From Vulcanimicrobiota bacterium (GTDB lineage Bacteria; Vulcanimicrobiota; Xenobia; Xenobiales; JADMJV01), in NCBI GenBank assembly GCA_017307785.1, contig JAFKGI010000026.1, forward strand, positions 41,172-105,171: a stretch of DNA of 64,000 nt, given 5' to 3'. Positions 23,909-33,217 of this stretch are shown here, in pieces (position 1 is the first letter of the stretch; every line of letters begins with the position of its first letter). A program made the position numbers and the translations under genes. The notes beneath the pieces are model-generated. The model was not told the DNA's origin, made no database searches, and worked only from the letters and a program-made list of their open reading frames with translations.

Positions 23909-25855
23909 ATGATCGAGCAACTGGCCCAGCGTCTACAAATCCCTATCCATCAGGTCGAACCGACCGTCAAGCTCTTGGAGGAGGGCAACACCCTGCCCTT
24001 CATCGCCCGCTACCGCAAAGAAGTCACCGGCGGGCTGGACGAGGAGCAAATCCGCAAGCTGGAAGCCGAGTGGAAGAGCTTGAAGAACCTGGAAGAGCGT
24101 CGCCAGACCATTCTCGAGACCCTGAAGGACCAGCTCACCCCGGAACTGCGCAAAAAGTTCGAGACCGCCCAGACCTTGACCGCTCTGGAGGACCTCTACC
24201 TCCCCTATCGGCCCAAACGCAAGACACGCGCCACCATCGCCCGCGAAAAGGGCCTGGAGCCGCTGGCCCGGTTGATCCAGCGACACGCACCCATCGGCAA
24301 TCCCACCCCCGAAGAACTGGCCGGTGCCCAGGACATCCTGGCCGAGGAAATGGCCGAGAATCCAGAGATTCGCAGCGCCGTGCGCGACAAGGCCTTGCGC
24401 TTTGGCAAGCTCAAGAGCAAACGAGCAAAGGGGGAAGATGAGAAGCAGGTCTACGCGCACTACTATCAGTTCGAGCAGCCCCTGGCCGGTCTCAAAGCCC
24501 ACCAGATCCTGGCCCTGGACCGGGGCGAGAAAGAAAAAGTTCTCTCCCTGGATCTGGTGCTGGACGAACGAGACTGGCGCCAACCGGTCTGGAACGTCTG
24601 CAAACCGCGCAACGCCCAGTATCAGGAAGCCATCGAGGACGGGGTCAAGCGCCTGCTCTTGCCGGCCATCGAGCGGGATGTGCGCCGTGAGTTAACCGAG
24701 TATGCCCAGCGTGAAGCCATCGCCAGTTTCGCTACCAATCTACGCGGGCTGCTCACCATTCCGCCGCTCAACGGCTACACCGTGCTGGGCCTCGACCCGG
24801 GATTCCGCACCGGCTGCAAACTGGCCGTAGTCGATCCGACCGGCAAAGTGCTGGCCACCGACGTGCTGTATCTGCACCAGACTCGAGACACCCTGCCCCG
24901 GCTGTGCCAGAAATACCAGGTGAACCTGATCGCCATCGGTAACGGCACCGCCAGCCGCGAAAGCGAGCAACTGGTAGCGGACTTCATCAAGGGTTCGGAC
25001 ATCAAATACATGATGGTGAGCGAGGCCGGCGCCAGCGTCTACTCGGCCAGCCCGCTGGCCCGAGCCGAGCTGCCCGACCTGGACGTCAGCCTGCGCGGCG
25101 CCGTCTCCATCGCCCGCCGCGTCCAGGACCCGTTGGCCGAGCTGGTCAAAATCGAGCCCAAGTCCATCGGGGTGGGCATGTATCAGCACGACCTGGAAGA
25201 AAAAGAGCTGGACGGAGCCCTGGCCGGCACCATCGAGTCGGTCGTCAACCAGGTGGGGGTCGATCTCAACACCGCCTCCCCGGCCCTGCTTTCCCACGTG
25301 GCCGGCATCGGACCCAAACTGGCCGAGAAGGTGGTGGCTCACCGCAACCAGCACGGCGCTTTCAAAAATCGCGCCCAGTTACGCAAGGTGGCCAGTTTCG
25401 GCCCCAAAGCCTTCGAGCAGTCGGCCGGCTTCTTAAGGGTGCGCGGCGGCGACGAGCCTCTGGATGCCAGCGCCATTCACCCGGAGAGCTATGCCATCGC
25501 TCGGGCTCTGCTGAAAAACCCCGACCAGCAGCTGGAGGTCGGAGAATTCACCCGTCGCGACATCTTGGAACAGCTCAAGCGACCCGGACGTGACCCCCGA
25601 GAGGATCTGCCGCCTCCGATTCTACGCAGCGACGTCGTCAGCCTGGAGGACCTGGTCCCGGGGATGGTCCTCCACGGGACCGTGCGCAACGTGGTGGACT
25701 TCGGCGCCTTCGTGGATTTGGGCGTAAAACAAGACGGCCTGCTCCACCGTAGCCAGATGCCGCGCGGGCAACGACTTTCGGTAGGGCAGGTCGTCGAAGT
25801 GGAAGTGCTGGAGTTCGACCGCCAGCGCGGCCGTATCTCTCTGAAGCTGGCTTAG
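23909..25855 (+). CDS. tex: Tex-like RNA-binding transcription accessory protein
   Basis: 648 residues. The Tex layout is clear: N-terminal helical domain (FIARYRKEVTGGLDEEQIR), YqgF/RNaseH-like core (VLGLDPGFRTGCKLAVVD), helix-hairpin-helix segment (VDLNTASPALLSHVAGIG) and a C-terminal S1 RNA-binding domain (HGTVRNVVDFGAFVDLGV) that ends the protein. Shorter than the usual 700-780 residues because there is no extra C-terminal tail. The family binds nucleic acids and affects transcription elongation or fitness. Its stop overlaps the dabB stop by 4 bases on the opposite strand. Confidence 0.93.
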   Translation: MIEQLAQRLQIPIHQVEPTVKLLEEGNTLPFIARYRKEVTGGLDEEQIRKLEAEWKSLKNLEERRQTILETLKDQLTPELRKKFETAQTLTALEDLYLPYRPKRKTRATIAREKGLEPLARLIQRHAPIGNPTPEELAGAQDILAEEMAENPEIRSAVRDKALRFGKLKSKRAKGEDEKQVYAHYYQFEQPLAGLKAHQILALDRGEKEKVLSLDLVLDERDWRQPVWNVCKPRNAQYQEAIEDGVKRLLLPAIERDVRRELTEYAQREAIASFATNLRGLLTIPPLNGYTVLGLDPGFRTGCKLAVVDPTGKVLATDVLYLHQTRDTLPRLCQKYQVNLIAIGNGTASRESEQLVADFIKGSDIKYMMVSEAGASVYSASPLARAELPDLDVSLRGAVSIARRVQDPLAELVKIEPKSIGVGMYQHDLEEKELDGALAGTIESVVNQVGVDLNTASPALLSHVAGIGPKLAEKVVAHRNQHGAFKNRAQLRKVASFGPKAFEQSAGFLRVRGGDEPLDASAIHPESYAIARALLKNPDQQLEVGEFTRRDILEQLKRPGRDPREDLPPPILRSDVVSLEDLVPGMVLHGTVRNVVDFGAFVDLGVKQDGLLHRSQMPRGQRLSVGQVVEVEVLEFDRQRGRISLKLA

Positions 25856-27525
25856 GCTTCCAGGGCTGGAGCCCAGCGGCCCCACTCTTTGCCCAGGAAC
25901 ATCCGAGTGAAGGTGCGGGCCAGCACGATGCCGTTCATAATGAAGAGCACGGTGAAGCCGATGGCAATGCCGCCGTTGATGTGGATGGCCGACGAGAGCA
26001 GCAAGTCCTCACCGAAGAAGGCGGGAGTGATGGGAAAGCCGGTCATACCCAGGAAGCTCAGGAACATCAGGCGAGCGGCCACGGGATACTGGCCGGCCAT
26101 ACCGCGGGGACGGTCCAGCACCAGGTTGCGCTTTTCGGCCGGCATCTGATAGATGCCCACCACGCCCACCGCGTATGAAGCCAGCAGGCCCGAGAGGAAG
26201 GGGATGGCCGGGTGCGGACTGCCCAGACCCACCGCGATGGCAGCCACCAGAGCCAGAGCGATTAGCATCGAACGCGTCCAGACTTCCAGCAGGGTCTTGT
26301 TCTCGCCGAAAATGTGACGGGCCACCCACTGGGGGAACCAGAAGACCACCCGGTTGAGGAAGGTCTCCATAAACGCTTCCTGCGAGGCCAACACGAAGAG
26401 CGAAGAACGCATTTTGTTGGGCAGCAGACGCTCCAGGGCGAAATCCGAGAACTGGCCCTGATGGGAAGCGGTGCTCTGCAGCTTGAGAAGGTAGGCCACC
26501 ACCGAGGGCGAGACCAGCAACTGGTAGCAGCGCAGCGAAGCGTTGCCGACAAAATGGAGCAGCACCAGATGGTTCAGGCCCAGCGATAGCTCCACGAACA
26601 TCAGACCCACCTGGGTAACCGAACCGTAGCCGACCTGACCCTTGATGTTCGATTGCACGTGACCGAGTAAAGTAGCCAGCAGGGCTGTGACGGCGCCTAC
26701 CAGACCGATGCACACGCGAGCCGTGAGGGAGTGTTCCCAGAGCGGCATGGTGCGTAGCAAAAGGAAGACCCCCGCGTGAATCGACAGTGCACCGTAGAAG
26801 ATGGCCGAGGAAGGCGTGGGACCTTCCATGGCCCGCGGAATCCAGAACGAGAAGGGGAACTGCCCGGATTTGCCCGAGGCGCTCAAGAGCAGCAAGAGCG
26901 CTACCGGCAAAGCGACGTGGGCGGGCAAGATCTCGCTGGAAAGCAGATGGAAGTCGGTGCTGCCCAGCGCGTGATGCTGCAGATAGGCCCCCACCAGCAG
27001 TCCGATATCGCAAATGCGGTAGATGGTGTAGACCTTGAGGGCATTGCGCACCGGGAACTCACGGTGCCGGTAGAAGCCGATGAGAGCAAAAGAACTGATG
27101 CCTACCAGTTCCCACCCCATAAACAGGGTGTCGATGTCGCCCGCCAGTTCGACGGCCGACATACCGGCCAGAAACAGCATCAGAATCGCGAAGAATCTCG
27201 TCTGACCCGGCTCCCGGTGCATGTAGCAGTGGGAGAAACGAATGACCAGCGCGCCCAGAATAGCGGTGACGCACAGAAAAACCGCGCTCACCTCATCCAT
27301 ATGCAGACTGAAGTCAAACTGATATTCGTCCCAGTGGAATAACGGCTGCTTGAAATCCATGGCGACCCCCTGAAGCCACCGGATCACTTGATAGACCGTC
27401 ACCGCATTGAAAAGCACCACTCCGCTCATAGCCACTCGATTGATGGTGGCCTCGCGGAAGCGACCAAACATGATCAGCAAACCGGCCAAAAACGGAACGA
27501 GCGGGATCCAGTAAACGGGGATCAT
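25852..27525 (-). CDS. dabB: DabB, NuoL-like membrane subunit of the inorganic-carbon pump
   Basis: 557 residues from ATG 27525; the open frame upstream lies inside dabA and is not used. A proton-conducting NADH dehydrogenase subunit 5-type protein with about 14 hydrophobic segments; VELAGDIDTLFMGWELVGI and ATPSSAIF-like GPTPSSAIFYGALSIHAGVF are the conserved antiporter helices. Because the only neighbouring gene is dabA and no other nuo genes occur, this is DabB rather than complex I. It should use the proton gradient to power DabA. Start overlaps the dabA stop by ATGA. Confidence 0.9.
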   Translation of the reverse strand: MIPVYWIPLVPFLAGLLIMFGRFREATINRVAMSGVVLFNAVTVYQVIRWLQGVAMDFKQPLFHWDEYQFDFSLHMDEVSAVFLCVTAILGALVIRFSHCYMHREPGQTRFFAILMLFLAGMSAVELAGDIDTLFMGWELVGISSFALIGFYRHREFPVRNALKVYTIYRICDIGLLVGAYLQHHALGSTDFHLLSSEILPAHVALPVALLLLLSASGKSGQFPFSFWIPRAMEGPTPSSAIFYGALSIHAGVFLLLRTMPLWEHSLTARVCIGLVGAVTALLATLLGHVQSNIKGQVGYGSVTQVGLMFVELSLGLNHLVLLHFVGNASLRCYQLLVSPSVVAYLLKLQSTASHQGQFSDFALERLLPNKMRSSLFVLASQEAFMETFLNRVVFWFPQWVARHIFGENKTLLEVWTRSMLIALALVAAIAVGLGSPHPAIPFLSGLLASYAVGVVGIYQMPAEKRNLVLDRPRGMAGQYPVAARLMFLSFLGMTGFPITPAFFGEDLLLSSAIHINGGIAIGFTVLFIMNGIVLARTFTRMFLGKEWGRWAPALEA

Positions 27526-30041
27526 GCCGACACCAACGAGGGGCTGGGAGCCGGTTGGGTTCCGGTAGGCACCGGGGGTGGTGGCGCCGGCTGGAAGCCC
27601 ATACGCACCATCTGGCCGTCCCGATACTGGTAAATCTCGTAGGTTCCGGGCACGATGGCGAAGTAAAGCACCCAACCGTTTTTGATCCACTCAAAAACGG
27701 CCGGACTTTTCTGGGCGGCTTTGAGGGCCGTCTCCGGCGTCTGCTGCACCAACAAGGTGAGGCGCACCGGTTCGTGGACTTCCGTCATCTGGGTGGGCAA
27801 CCCGGTCAGCAGGTCGCCCTCCGTTCCATTCATCACGCCGATCAGGCCGTTGACGTTGTGCGGCAGTTTGCTGCCCGCGCCATAGACGTGGCAGTCGAGT
27901 CGCGAGAAGTAGTATTCCAGGTTGATGCCGCCGCAGACAGGCACAACGGCGCCCAGAATGCCGGCCAGAATGTCTCCCGAGGGATCCAGGTCCGGATCAT
28001 ACGAGTTCAAAAACATGCGGCGGTCCAGGTTTAGTCCCCGGGTCAAGGCGCGCCGGCCGACGATGGTGCCGGCGTTAGTGGCGTGATTCAATTCCGGACG
28101 GGGTTCGAAAATGCCGGTCGAACGACGGCGCACTTCCTCGCGGGCCTGCTCCGGGCTGACTTCCGGATCGATGAGCACGAACTTGACGCAACGCTCCTTG
28201 GCGTTGCGGGCCAGAGCCGTCTCCATGTCGGCCTGGAACTTGGCCAGCTTGCTTTTCAGCTGGGCCGGCACTTTATCCAGCTCGTAGTATTGCACCTCAT
28301 CGCGCGTGGTGTCGTGAAGGGCTCCCACAAACCAGGTGTTGTCGGAGATATCGAAGCCCTTTTCGCGCACCAGCGCGCGCACGTCGGGACGATTGGCCAT
28401 TTTGGCGAAAGCCCGAGCATTGGGAGCACCCGGCTTACCCGAGCACGCGCCGCAGTCATAGGCGGCAAAGTAAGGATTGTTGACGCTGCTGGCGCCGTGA
28501 CCGAAGAAAACCAGCAGTTCCGCCAACGGACGGGCACTGGCGCCGGTGGCGCGCAGCAAGTTGAAGACGCGTTCGGCCATTTCCGGAACCGAATAGCCGA
28601 CCAGATAGCCGCCCTCCATCTCGTCCGAGGTGCGCTCGATCAACAGTTCCGCTTCCTGATCCACGCGACGCAGCGAACTGGCGGTCAGCGGGCTCATGGT
28701 CGGGCGGAAAATCGAAAAGGCCAGGCGCAGGGCCGAGGCCAGACCGAGGGTCTGACTGATGATCAAACCGCGCAGCAGGGTGTGGGACTTGGGGTCGCTG
28801 TCCATGTGCAGCAGGCGCGACAGCCAGCCCTTGGGGGCGGGGGGAGCCTGCCGCACTTCCTTAATCATATGCTTGGGATTGACGGGAACCGGGCAGTGCT
28901 TGAAGGGGAAGGCATCGTCAGCCCCCTGGAAGACGCAGTCGATGCCGAAGAAGCCGGCCCAGGCGAAGGTCTGCACCGAGGGAGCGACTTCTTCCAGGTG
29001 GCGCCGCATCGAGCACTCGCGGTCGTCAATACAGAAAAAGGCCTGCACCGAAGGCTCGCTGGTGGCGGCTCGGCCCTGGTGCTCGCTCACCTTGGCAAGC
29101 ACACCCAGGTAGTAGCTGCGCTCGTAGGCCTCGTGCCAGAGCTTCTGCAACTTTTCGGTTTCCGACCATTCGAGAACGTAGTCTTTGTCCACCGGCAAAG
29201 GCGGAAGTTTCTCGCCGGGCTCCAGCAACGGCTTGAAGGAAGCGCCGAATTTGGCTGTGACCACGGCGTGCTCGGCGATCAGTTCCAGAGCACAAAACTC
29301 CAGCAGGCTCACCTTTCGTCGTAGCACCAGGCCATGCGGCTCGGTCTCGATCATGTGAACCATGCCCGACCAACCCGGGTGGGCCAGCGACATCTCCAGC
29401 AGATAGCGTTCAAAATACTGCTCGTCGCCGACGAACTGCTGGAGAATCTCGAAGATGGCCTGTTGCGGCTCCATCTCCAGGAAACGCCGCGAGTTCGGAG
29501 TGGAGAAGGGCACCAGCGGAACCCACGACTCCTGGACGATGCGCCGCACCGACTCATAGAGCGAATACTGGGTGTGAGGCATGCGCCAGATGGAGATTCC
29601 CTGGTCGAGAAACTGGCCGAGCAGACGGAAGAGAATGGGGTGGGTCTGGAGCTTCAGGGCCAGATTGCGGTTCTCGCGCCAACGCGCGCGCAGGCCTTCT
29701 TTGGCGATGCCCCGAGGCAGGGTCTCGTCGGGAATCTCAGCGTGCAGCAAACGCTCTTTCAATTTGGCCGCGGCCGCTTCGTTGTTCTGACACTCCTCCA
29801 AAAGCACTTCCCGCAGGGCGCTTTCCAGAATCCGCCCGCTCTGCAAATACCCACGGTATTCGGAAAGGGGCAGAAAGGCACGCGAAGCGTACATGCGGGA
29901 CGCGATCAGGCATCCATCGTAAAAAGAGTGCTCCTGATAAGCGTGGAGCGTGTTGTGATGGACAAATTCCTTAATAGGACCCTGGGTGGGCAGCCAGTGG
30001 GCGACGTGCTTGACGACGTCCACCATGTCTTCCGCAGTCAT
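27522..30041 (-). CDS. dabA: DabA, DUF2309 catalytic subunit of the inorganic-carbon pump
   Basis: 839 residues of the UPF0753/DUF2309 family. The N-terminus PTQGPIKEFVHHNTLHAYQ is typical. The beta-carbonic-anhydrase-like zinc site is intact: Cys337 and Asp339 in FFCIDDRE, His515 in FFGHGAS and Cys530 in YDCGACSG; the 15-residue His-to-Cys spacing equals that of the Halothiobacillus protein. With DabB it hydrates CO2 to bicarbonate in a proton-gradient-driven, one-way reaction that accumulates dissolved inorganic carbon. Neither Rubisco nor carboxysome genes are in the window, so it may feed carboxylases in a heterotroph. Confidence 0.94.
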   Translation of the reverse strand: MTAEDMVDVVKHVAHWLPTQGPIKEFVHHNTLHAYQEHSFYDGCLIASRMYASRAFLPLSEYRGYLQSGRILESALREVLLEECQNNEAAAAKLKERLLHAEIPDETLPRGIAKEGLRARWRENRNLALKLQTHPILFRLLGQFLDQGISIWRMPHTQYSLYESVRRIVQESWVPLVPFSTPNSRRFLEMEPQQAIFEILQQFVGDEQYFERYLLEMSLAHPGWSGMVHMIETEPHGLVLRRKVSLLEFCALELIAEHAVVTAKFGASFKPLLEPGEKLPPLPVDKDYVLEWSETEKLQKLWHEAYERSYYLGVLAKVSEHQGRAATSEPSVQAFFCIDDRECSMRRHLEEVAPSVQTFAWAGFFGIDCVFQGADDAFPFKHCPVPVNPKHMIKEVRQAPPAPKGWLSRLLHMDSDPKSHTLLRGLIISQTLGLASALRLAFSIFRPTMSPLTASSLRRVDQEAELLIERTSDEMEGGYLVGYSVPEMAERVFNLLRATGASARPLAELLVFFGHGASSVNNPYFAAYDCGACSGKPGAPNARAFAKMANRPDVRALVREKGFDISDNTWFVGALHDTTRDEVQYYELDKVPAQLKSKLAKFQADMETALARNAKERCVKFVLIDPEVSPEQAREEVRRRSTGIFEPRPELNHATNAGTIVGRRALTRGLNLDRRMFLNSYDPDLDPSGDILAGILGAVVPVCGGINLEYYFSRLDCHVYGAGSKLPHNVNGLIGVMNGTEGDLLTGLPTQMTEVHEPVRLTLLVQQTPETALKAAQKSPAVFEWIKNGWVLYFAIVPGTYEIYQYRDGQMVRMGFQPAPPPPVPTGTQPAPSPSLVSA

Positions 30042-30138
30042 TCAGATGGTACCATTTCCTTCATGCGATGCCAGGTTAAGGTATCAATCGGTACCTGACT
30101 CCAGGATTACAACTTTGCAAGGTGGAAAGGGCGGCCCC

Positions 30139-30762
30139 ATGCTGGCATCGTTTATTTATCGCCTGGCTCTTGTCTTCATGAGAGCTCTGGGCTGGAAATT
30201 TAAGGGCCAAAAGCCCGCCGCCAAGAAGTTCGTGCTGCTAGGTGCTCCGCACACCTCGAACTGGGATTTCTTCATCACCCTGGCTCTGATTGGTCATTTC
30301 GACCTGCCCTTGCGCTATATGGTCAAAGACCAGGTCTTCAAAGGCCCCTGGGCCGGGCTGCTCAAGAGCCTGGGCGCCATTCCCATCGACCGCAGTAAGC
30401 GCGTCAACGTGGTCGACTCCACCATCGAAGCCCTGCAGAAAAACGACAACATCGTCATCGGAATTCTCCCGGAGGGCACGCGCAAAAGGACCGAATCTTG
30501 GAAGTCAGGCTTCTATCACATCGCTTTCGGCGCCGGCGTACCGGTGGTGCTGGCCAAGGTGGACGGGCCCACCAAGACGCTCACTCTCGGCCCGAGCATC
30601 ATGCTGACCGGCGATATCGAAGCGGACATGGCCAAGATCGCGGATTACTACAAGGACGCCATCGCGATCTTTCCGGACTGCTTTGGACCGGTGCGCCTCA
30701 AAGGCCCGGCGGAAACTCCCCAAAGTTCTCCTGGTAGCGCTCCACAAACTGATCCTTCGTGA
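30139..30762 (+). CDS. PlsC-like 1-acyl-glycerol-phosphate acyltransferase
   Basis: 207 residues from ATG 30139 (AAGGGCGG upstream). Acyltransferase motif I is GAPHTSNWDF (H-x4-D), the phosphate-binding motif is ILPEGTRKRTESWKSGFYHI (EGTR), and GVPVVLAKVD is the third block. An N-terminal hydrophobic helix would hold it on the inner membrane. It probably transfers an acyl chain to a lysophospholipid or similar acceptor; the short form resembles orphan acyltransferases that remodel lipids rather than housekeeping PlsC. The last 65 bases are antisense to the end of the PfkB gene. Confidence 0.85.
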   Translation: MLASFIYRLALVFMRALGWKFKGQKPAAKKFVLLGAPHTSNWDFFITLALIGHFDLPLRYMVKDQVFKGPWAGLLKSLGAIPIDRSKRVNVVDSTIEALQKNDNIVIGILPEGTRKRTESWKSGFYHIAFGAGVPVVLAKVDGPTKTLTLGPSIMLTGDIEADMAKIADYYKDAIAIFPDCFGPVRLKGPAETPQSSPGSAPQTDPS

Positions 30763-31657
30763 AGAGGTGACCCTGGGTTCCCACTGCTTCCAGCACGAAA
30801 GCGGAAGCGGTGGACCCCAGGCGAGCGCACACTTCCCAGGGCAGTCCACGTACCCAACCCAGGCCCAAACCAGCCCGAAACGCATCGCCGGCACCGGTGG
30901 AGTCGGCCGCCTCGCCGCGCAAAGGACAGGCGGGCACGGCCACCGGCGCTTCGGCGCGAGAATAGAGGGTACAACCCAGTTCTCCACGCGTGATCACCGC
31001 CAAAGGCACCTCGGCCAGCAGTTGCGTCAGGTCCCAGCCGGTCTTGGCGTGAAAAACGGATAGCTCATACTCGTTGCACACCACCGCCTGAGCGCCGCGC
31101 ACGCCGGCCTTGAGTTCCTCACCGTTCAGACCCGAAGCCTGAGAACCAAAATCGAAGATGAAAGGCAACTGTAGCTGGCGGCACTGATCGGCAAACTTGA
31201 GCATGGCCGGTCCGTCGTCGGGGACGATGATACAGCCGTGGACGTTGTCATCGACGGCCGATGGCAGCTCCAGCTGGCTGGCCAGGTCGGTAGCCCCGCC
31301 GAAAAAGCCGACCACGCGATTTTGCGAGTCATCGGTAATGATCACGCAGGTAGCGGTGTGCAAGTGGTCCACTCGACGGACGGAGGAGAAGTCCACGCCT
31401 CGGGAGGTGAGGTGTTCCTGATACTCGTCCGCGTCGTCGCCGGCGATGGAGAGCAGTCTGGGATGCTCGCCCAGCAAGGCCAGGGTGTAGCAGACGTTGC
31501 CGCCGCAGCCCCCGAAATAGCGTCCCATGGAGCGGGCTTGCAGGGTGATATTGCAACCATCACGCGTACGCAGTTGTCCCAGGCTACTCCCGAGCATGCC
31601 GGGATAGCTCAAGATGTAGTCGTAAGCCAGGCTCCCCGCAATCAGCAACTGCTTCAT
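30698..31657 (-). CDS. PfkB-family sugar/nucleoside kinase
   Basis: 319 residues from ATG 31657. The start KQLLIAGSLAYDYIL matches adenosine-kinase-like PfkB proteins; YFGGCGGNVCYTLALLG is the first PfkB signature (N-terminal substrate lid) and EAADSTGAGDAFRAG the second, whose Asp is the catalytic base and GAGD the anion hole. Likely substrate is adenosine, ribose or a related nucleoside; sequence alone cannot decide. Monocistronic, converging with the acyltransferase gene over 65 bases. Confidence 0.88.
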   Translation of the reverse strand: MKQLLIAGSLAYDYILSYPGMLGSSLGQLRTRDGCNITLQARSMGRYFGGCGGNVCYTLALLGEHPRLLSIAGDDADEYQEHLTSRGVDFSSVRRVDHLHTATCVIITDDSQNRVVGFFGGATDLASQLELPSAVDDNVHGCIIVPDDGPAMLKFADQCRQLQLPFIFDFGSQASGLNGEELKAGVRGAQAVVCNEYELSVFHAKTGWDLTQLLAEVPLAVITRGELGCTLYSRAEAPVAVPACPLRGEAADSTGAGDAFRAGLGLGWVRGLPWEVCARLGSTASAFVLEAVGTQGHLFTKDQFVERYQENFGEFPPGL

Positions 31658-31717
31658 CTGGCCCAACGCGTTCTTTCGCGAAGCCCGCAATCCTGTAAGT
31701 TTTGCTTCGAGTTCGGT

Positions 31718-32116
31718 CTAGCCGACCTCGTTTTGCAGGACTTCGACGCGCTTGGCCGTCTCGAAGAACAGGGCTTCCAGCGTTTCATGTCCCTGGCGTG
31801 CCGTGTCGAGTGCCTGTTCCGCCAGGCTGTCGTCTCCAGTCGCCAGGAAATCCCTCATGATGGCCGAGGCTTCGCTGAAGCATTCCAGCCCCTGAAAAGA
31901 ACCATTCAAAGTTTCTTCCCCGTCCGGTAGTACCTGCGGTTCCACCGGGAGGGCCATCAAGCCCTCGTTCCATTGCTCCACAAAAGAGTCGAAGATATCC
32001 AGGGAACGAGCGACGTCATCGTGACTGCGCTGTCCGCTACGGTATTCGTCGAGTAATCGTTCCAAGACGAAATAGGGGCTACCCGGAAAGTTCATTGTTG
32101 TTGCTTCGCGACTCAT
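31718..32116 (-). CDS. Small acidic helical protein of unknown function
   Basis: 132 residues, acidic and predicted helical throughout, without signal or membrane segments. The start at 32116 has GGAG upstream; an internal ATG at 32095 is an alternative. The sequence has heptad-like spacing in its C-terminal half (AEQALDTARQGHETLEALFFE), suggesting a helical bundle. It resembles the general look of the small helical proteins at 57271-57561. A terminator for the upstream gene separates it from the NlpC/P60-like gene. Confidence 0.6.
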   Translation of the reverse strand: MSREATTMNFPGSPYFVLERLLDEYRSGQRSHDDVARSLDIFDSFVEQWNEGLMALPVEPQVLPDGEETLNGSFQGLECFSEASAIMRDFLATGDDSLAEQALDTARQGHETLEALFFETAKRVEVLQNEVG

Positions 32117-32130
32117 CGCCTGACTCCCAC

Positions 32131-32169
32131 TAAAAACAGTGGGGCGGACCGGTTGCCCGTCCGCCCCAC
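32131..32169 (-). terminator. Rho-independent terminator of the NlpC/P60-like gene
   Basis: GTGGGGCGGAC (32169-32159 read on the minus strand) and GTCCGCCCCAC (32149-32139) form a perfect 11-bp stem with a 9-base loop, followed by TGTTTTTA. It begins 11 bases after the stop of the gene at 32180. Confidence 0.92.
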
Positions 32170-32179
32170 CTTGGAGACG

Positions 32180-33040
32180 CTATCCCTTGGTGTAATAGAC
32201 GCCGCTGCCCGGGTTCTTGTCGCGCTCGGAGATGCGCTGGAAGCCCTGGCGAATGTTGTTCGAGCCGATCGTCTTGCGGCCACCGGGAGCGGTCACCAAC
32301 TCGGTGTGACTGCGGGAGTGGCTGATCCAGACGTCGCCCGGCTTGGCTTGCTGAGCGGAAACCTGACGGTAACCCTGCTGCTTGAGGGCGTTCTCGAGGG
32401 CGCGCACACCCACAAAGTGGCCCTTCAGCTGGCCGGTGCTCTGCAAAGCGGAGCAGACGAAGTCGGCGCAGTTGTTGGTCTTACCGCCGGCGGCGGTGAA
32501 GTTGGCCATCTGGCCTTTCAGAGTGTAAGAGTCGCGTCCGATAAAGCGTCGGGCATAGTCCACGGCAGCCTGGTTGCCCTGGCCGGGAGGACCGCCGGGA
32601 ACGGGTCCACTGACACCGCCACCGGGTACGCCGCCAAAGCCACCGGGGTTGTAACCACCGCCGGGCACACCGCCGAAACCGCCGGGGTTGAAGCCACCGC
32701 CGGGGAAGCCCCCGCCCGGGAATCCACCGCCCATACCGGGGAAACCGCCGCCCATTCCAGGCATACCACCCATGCCGGGCATTCCGCCCATCCCGGGCAT
32801 ACCCATCATGTCGCCCATGCCGCCGCCGCCCATCATCATGGACATCATATTGAGCATCTGCTCCATAATCTGAAGCTGCATCATCATCATCATGCGGGGA
32901 TCACCACCGCCGCATCCGCAACCGCCGGGGCCTCCCATGCCGGGGCCCATCTGGCCGCCCATCATAGGATTGAAGCCCGGCGCGCCACCGAACATAGGAT
33001 TGAAACCGCCGGTCATCGGCATACCAACTGGCTGGAACAA
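32180..33040 (-). CDS. Met/Gly/Pro-rich protein with NlpC/P60- or CHAP-like C-terminal domain
   Basis: 286 residues from TTG 33040, chosen because AGGAGGTG lies at ideal distance; a frame from 33106 has no ribosome site. Residues 1-160 are low-complexity: Met/Gly/Asn-rich with runs of five and three Met, a CGCGGGD patch, then PGMGG and FPGGG/NPGGFGGVPGGG repeats. The C-terminal 120 residues look like a papain-type peptidoglycan hydrolase: NNCADFVCSAL holds the candidate catalytic Cys and KPGDVWISHSRSHTELV the His. No signal peptide is evident, so the export route, if any, is unknown. A strong terminator follows. Confidence 0.75.
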   Translation of the reverse strand: MFQPVGMPMTGGFNPMFGGAPGFNPMMGGQMGPGMGGPGGCGCGGGDPRMMMMMQLQIMEQMLNMMSMMMGGGGMGDMMGMPGMGGMPGMGGMPGMGGGFPGMGGGFPGGGFPGGGFNPGGFGGVPGGGYNPGGFGGVPGGGVSGPVPGGPPGQGNQAAVDYARRFIGRDSYTLKGQMANFTAAGGKTNNCADFVCSALQSTGQLKGHFVGVRALENALKQQGYRQVSAQQAKPGDVWISHSRSHTELVTAPGGRKTIGSNNIRQGFQRISERDKNPGSGVYYTKG

Positions 33041-33205
33041 GGAGCACCTCCTGGTAGGTCTTTGAGATCCATTGTCCACGGCCACTAAATAGAACGCCAG
33101 TGGCAAAAGTTAGCAATTTGTAAACCAGGTTAAACTTTGCTGAACGCCTGTTTAGAAACCGTCATCTGTTTACCTGAAAGTCACAAACCCCATCGGGTCT
33201 TCCTG

Positions 33206-33211
33206 TATTCT
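33206..33211 (+). promoter_or_regulatory. Candidate -10 box (TATTCT) for a leaderless GTG start
   Basis: TATTCT is 6 bases upstream of GTG 33218, with no Shine-Dalgarno sequence between. No convincing -35 box. Same geometry as the boxes at 12193 and 62929. Confidence 0.4.
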
Positions 33212-33217
33212 GAGATT

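Noticed and set aside
25852..27525. Complex I subunit NuoL
   Set aside because: No other nuo genes are present and the gene overlaps dabA, which marks it as DabB.
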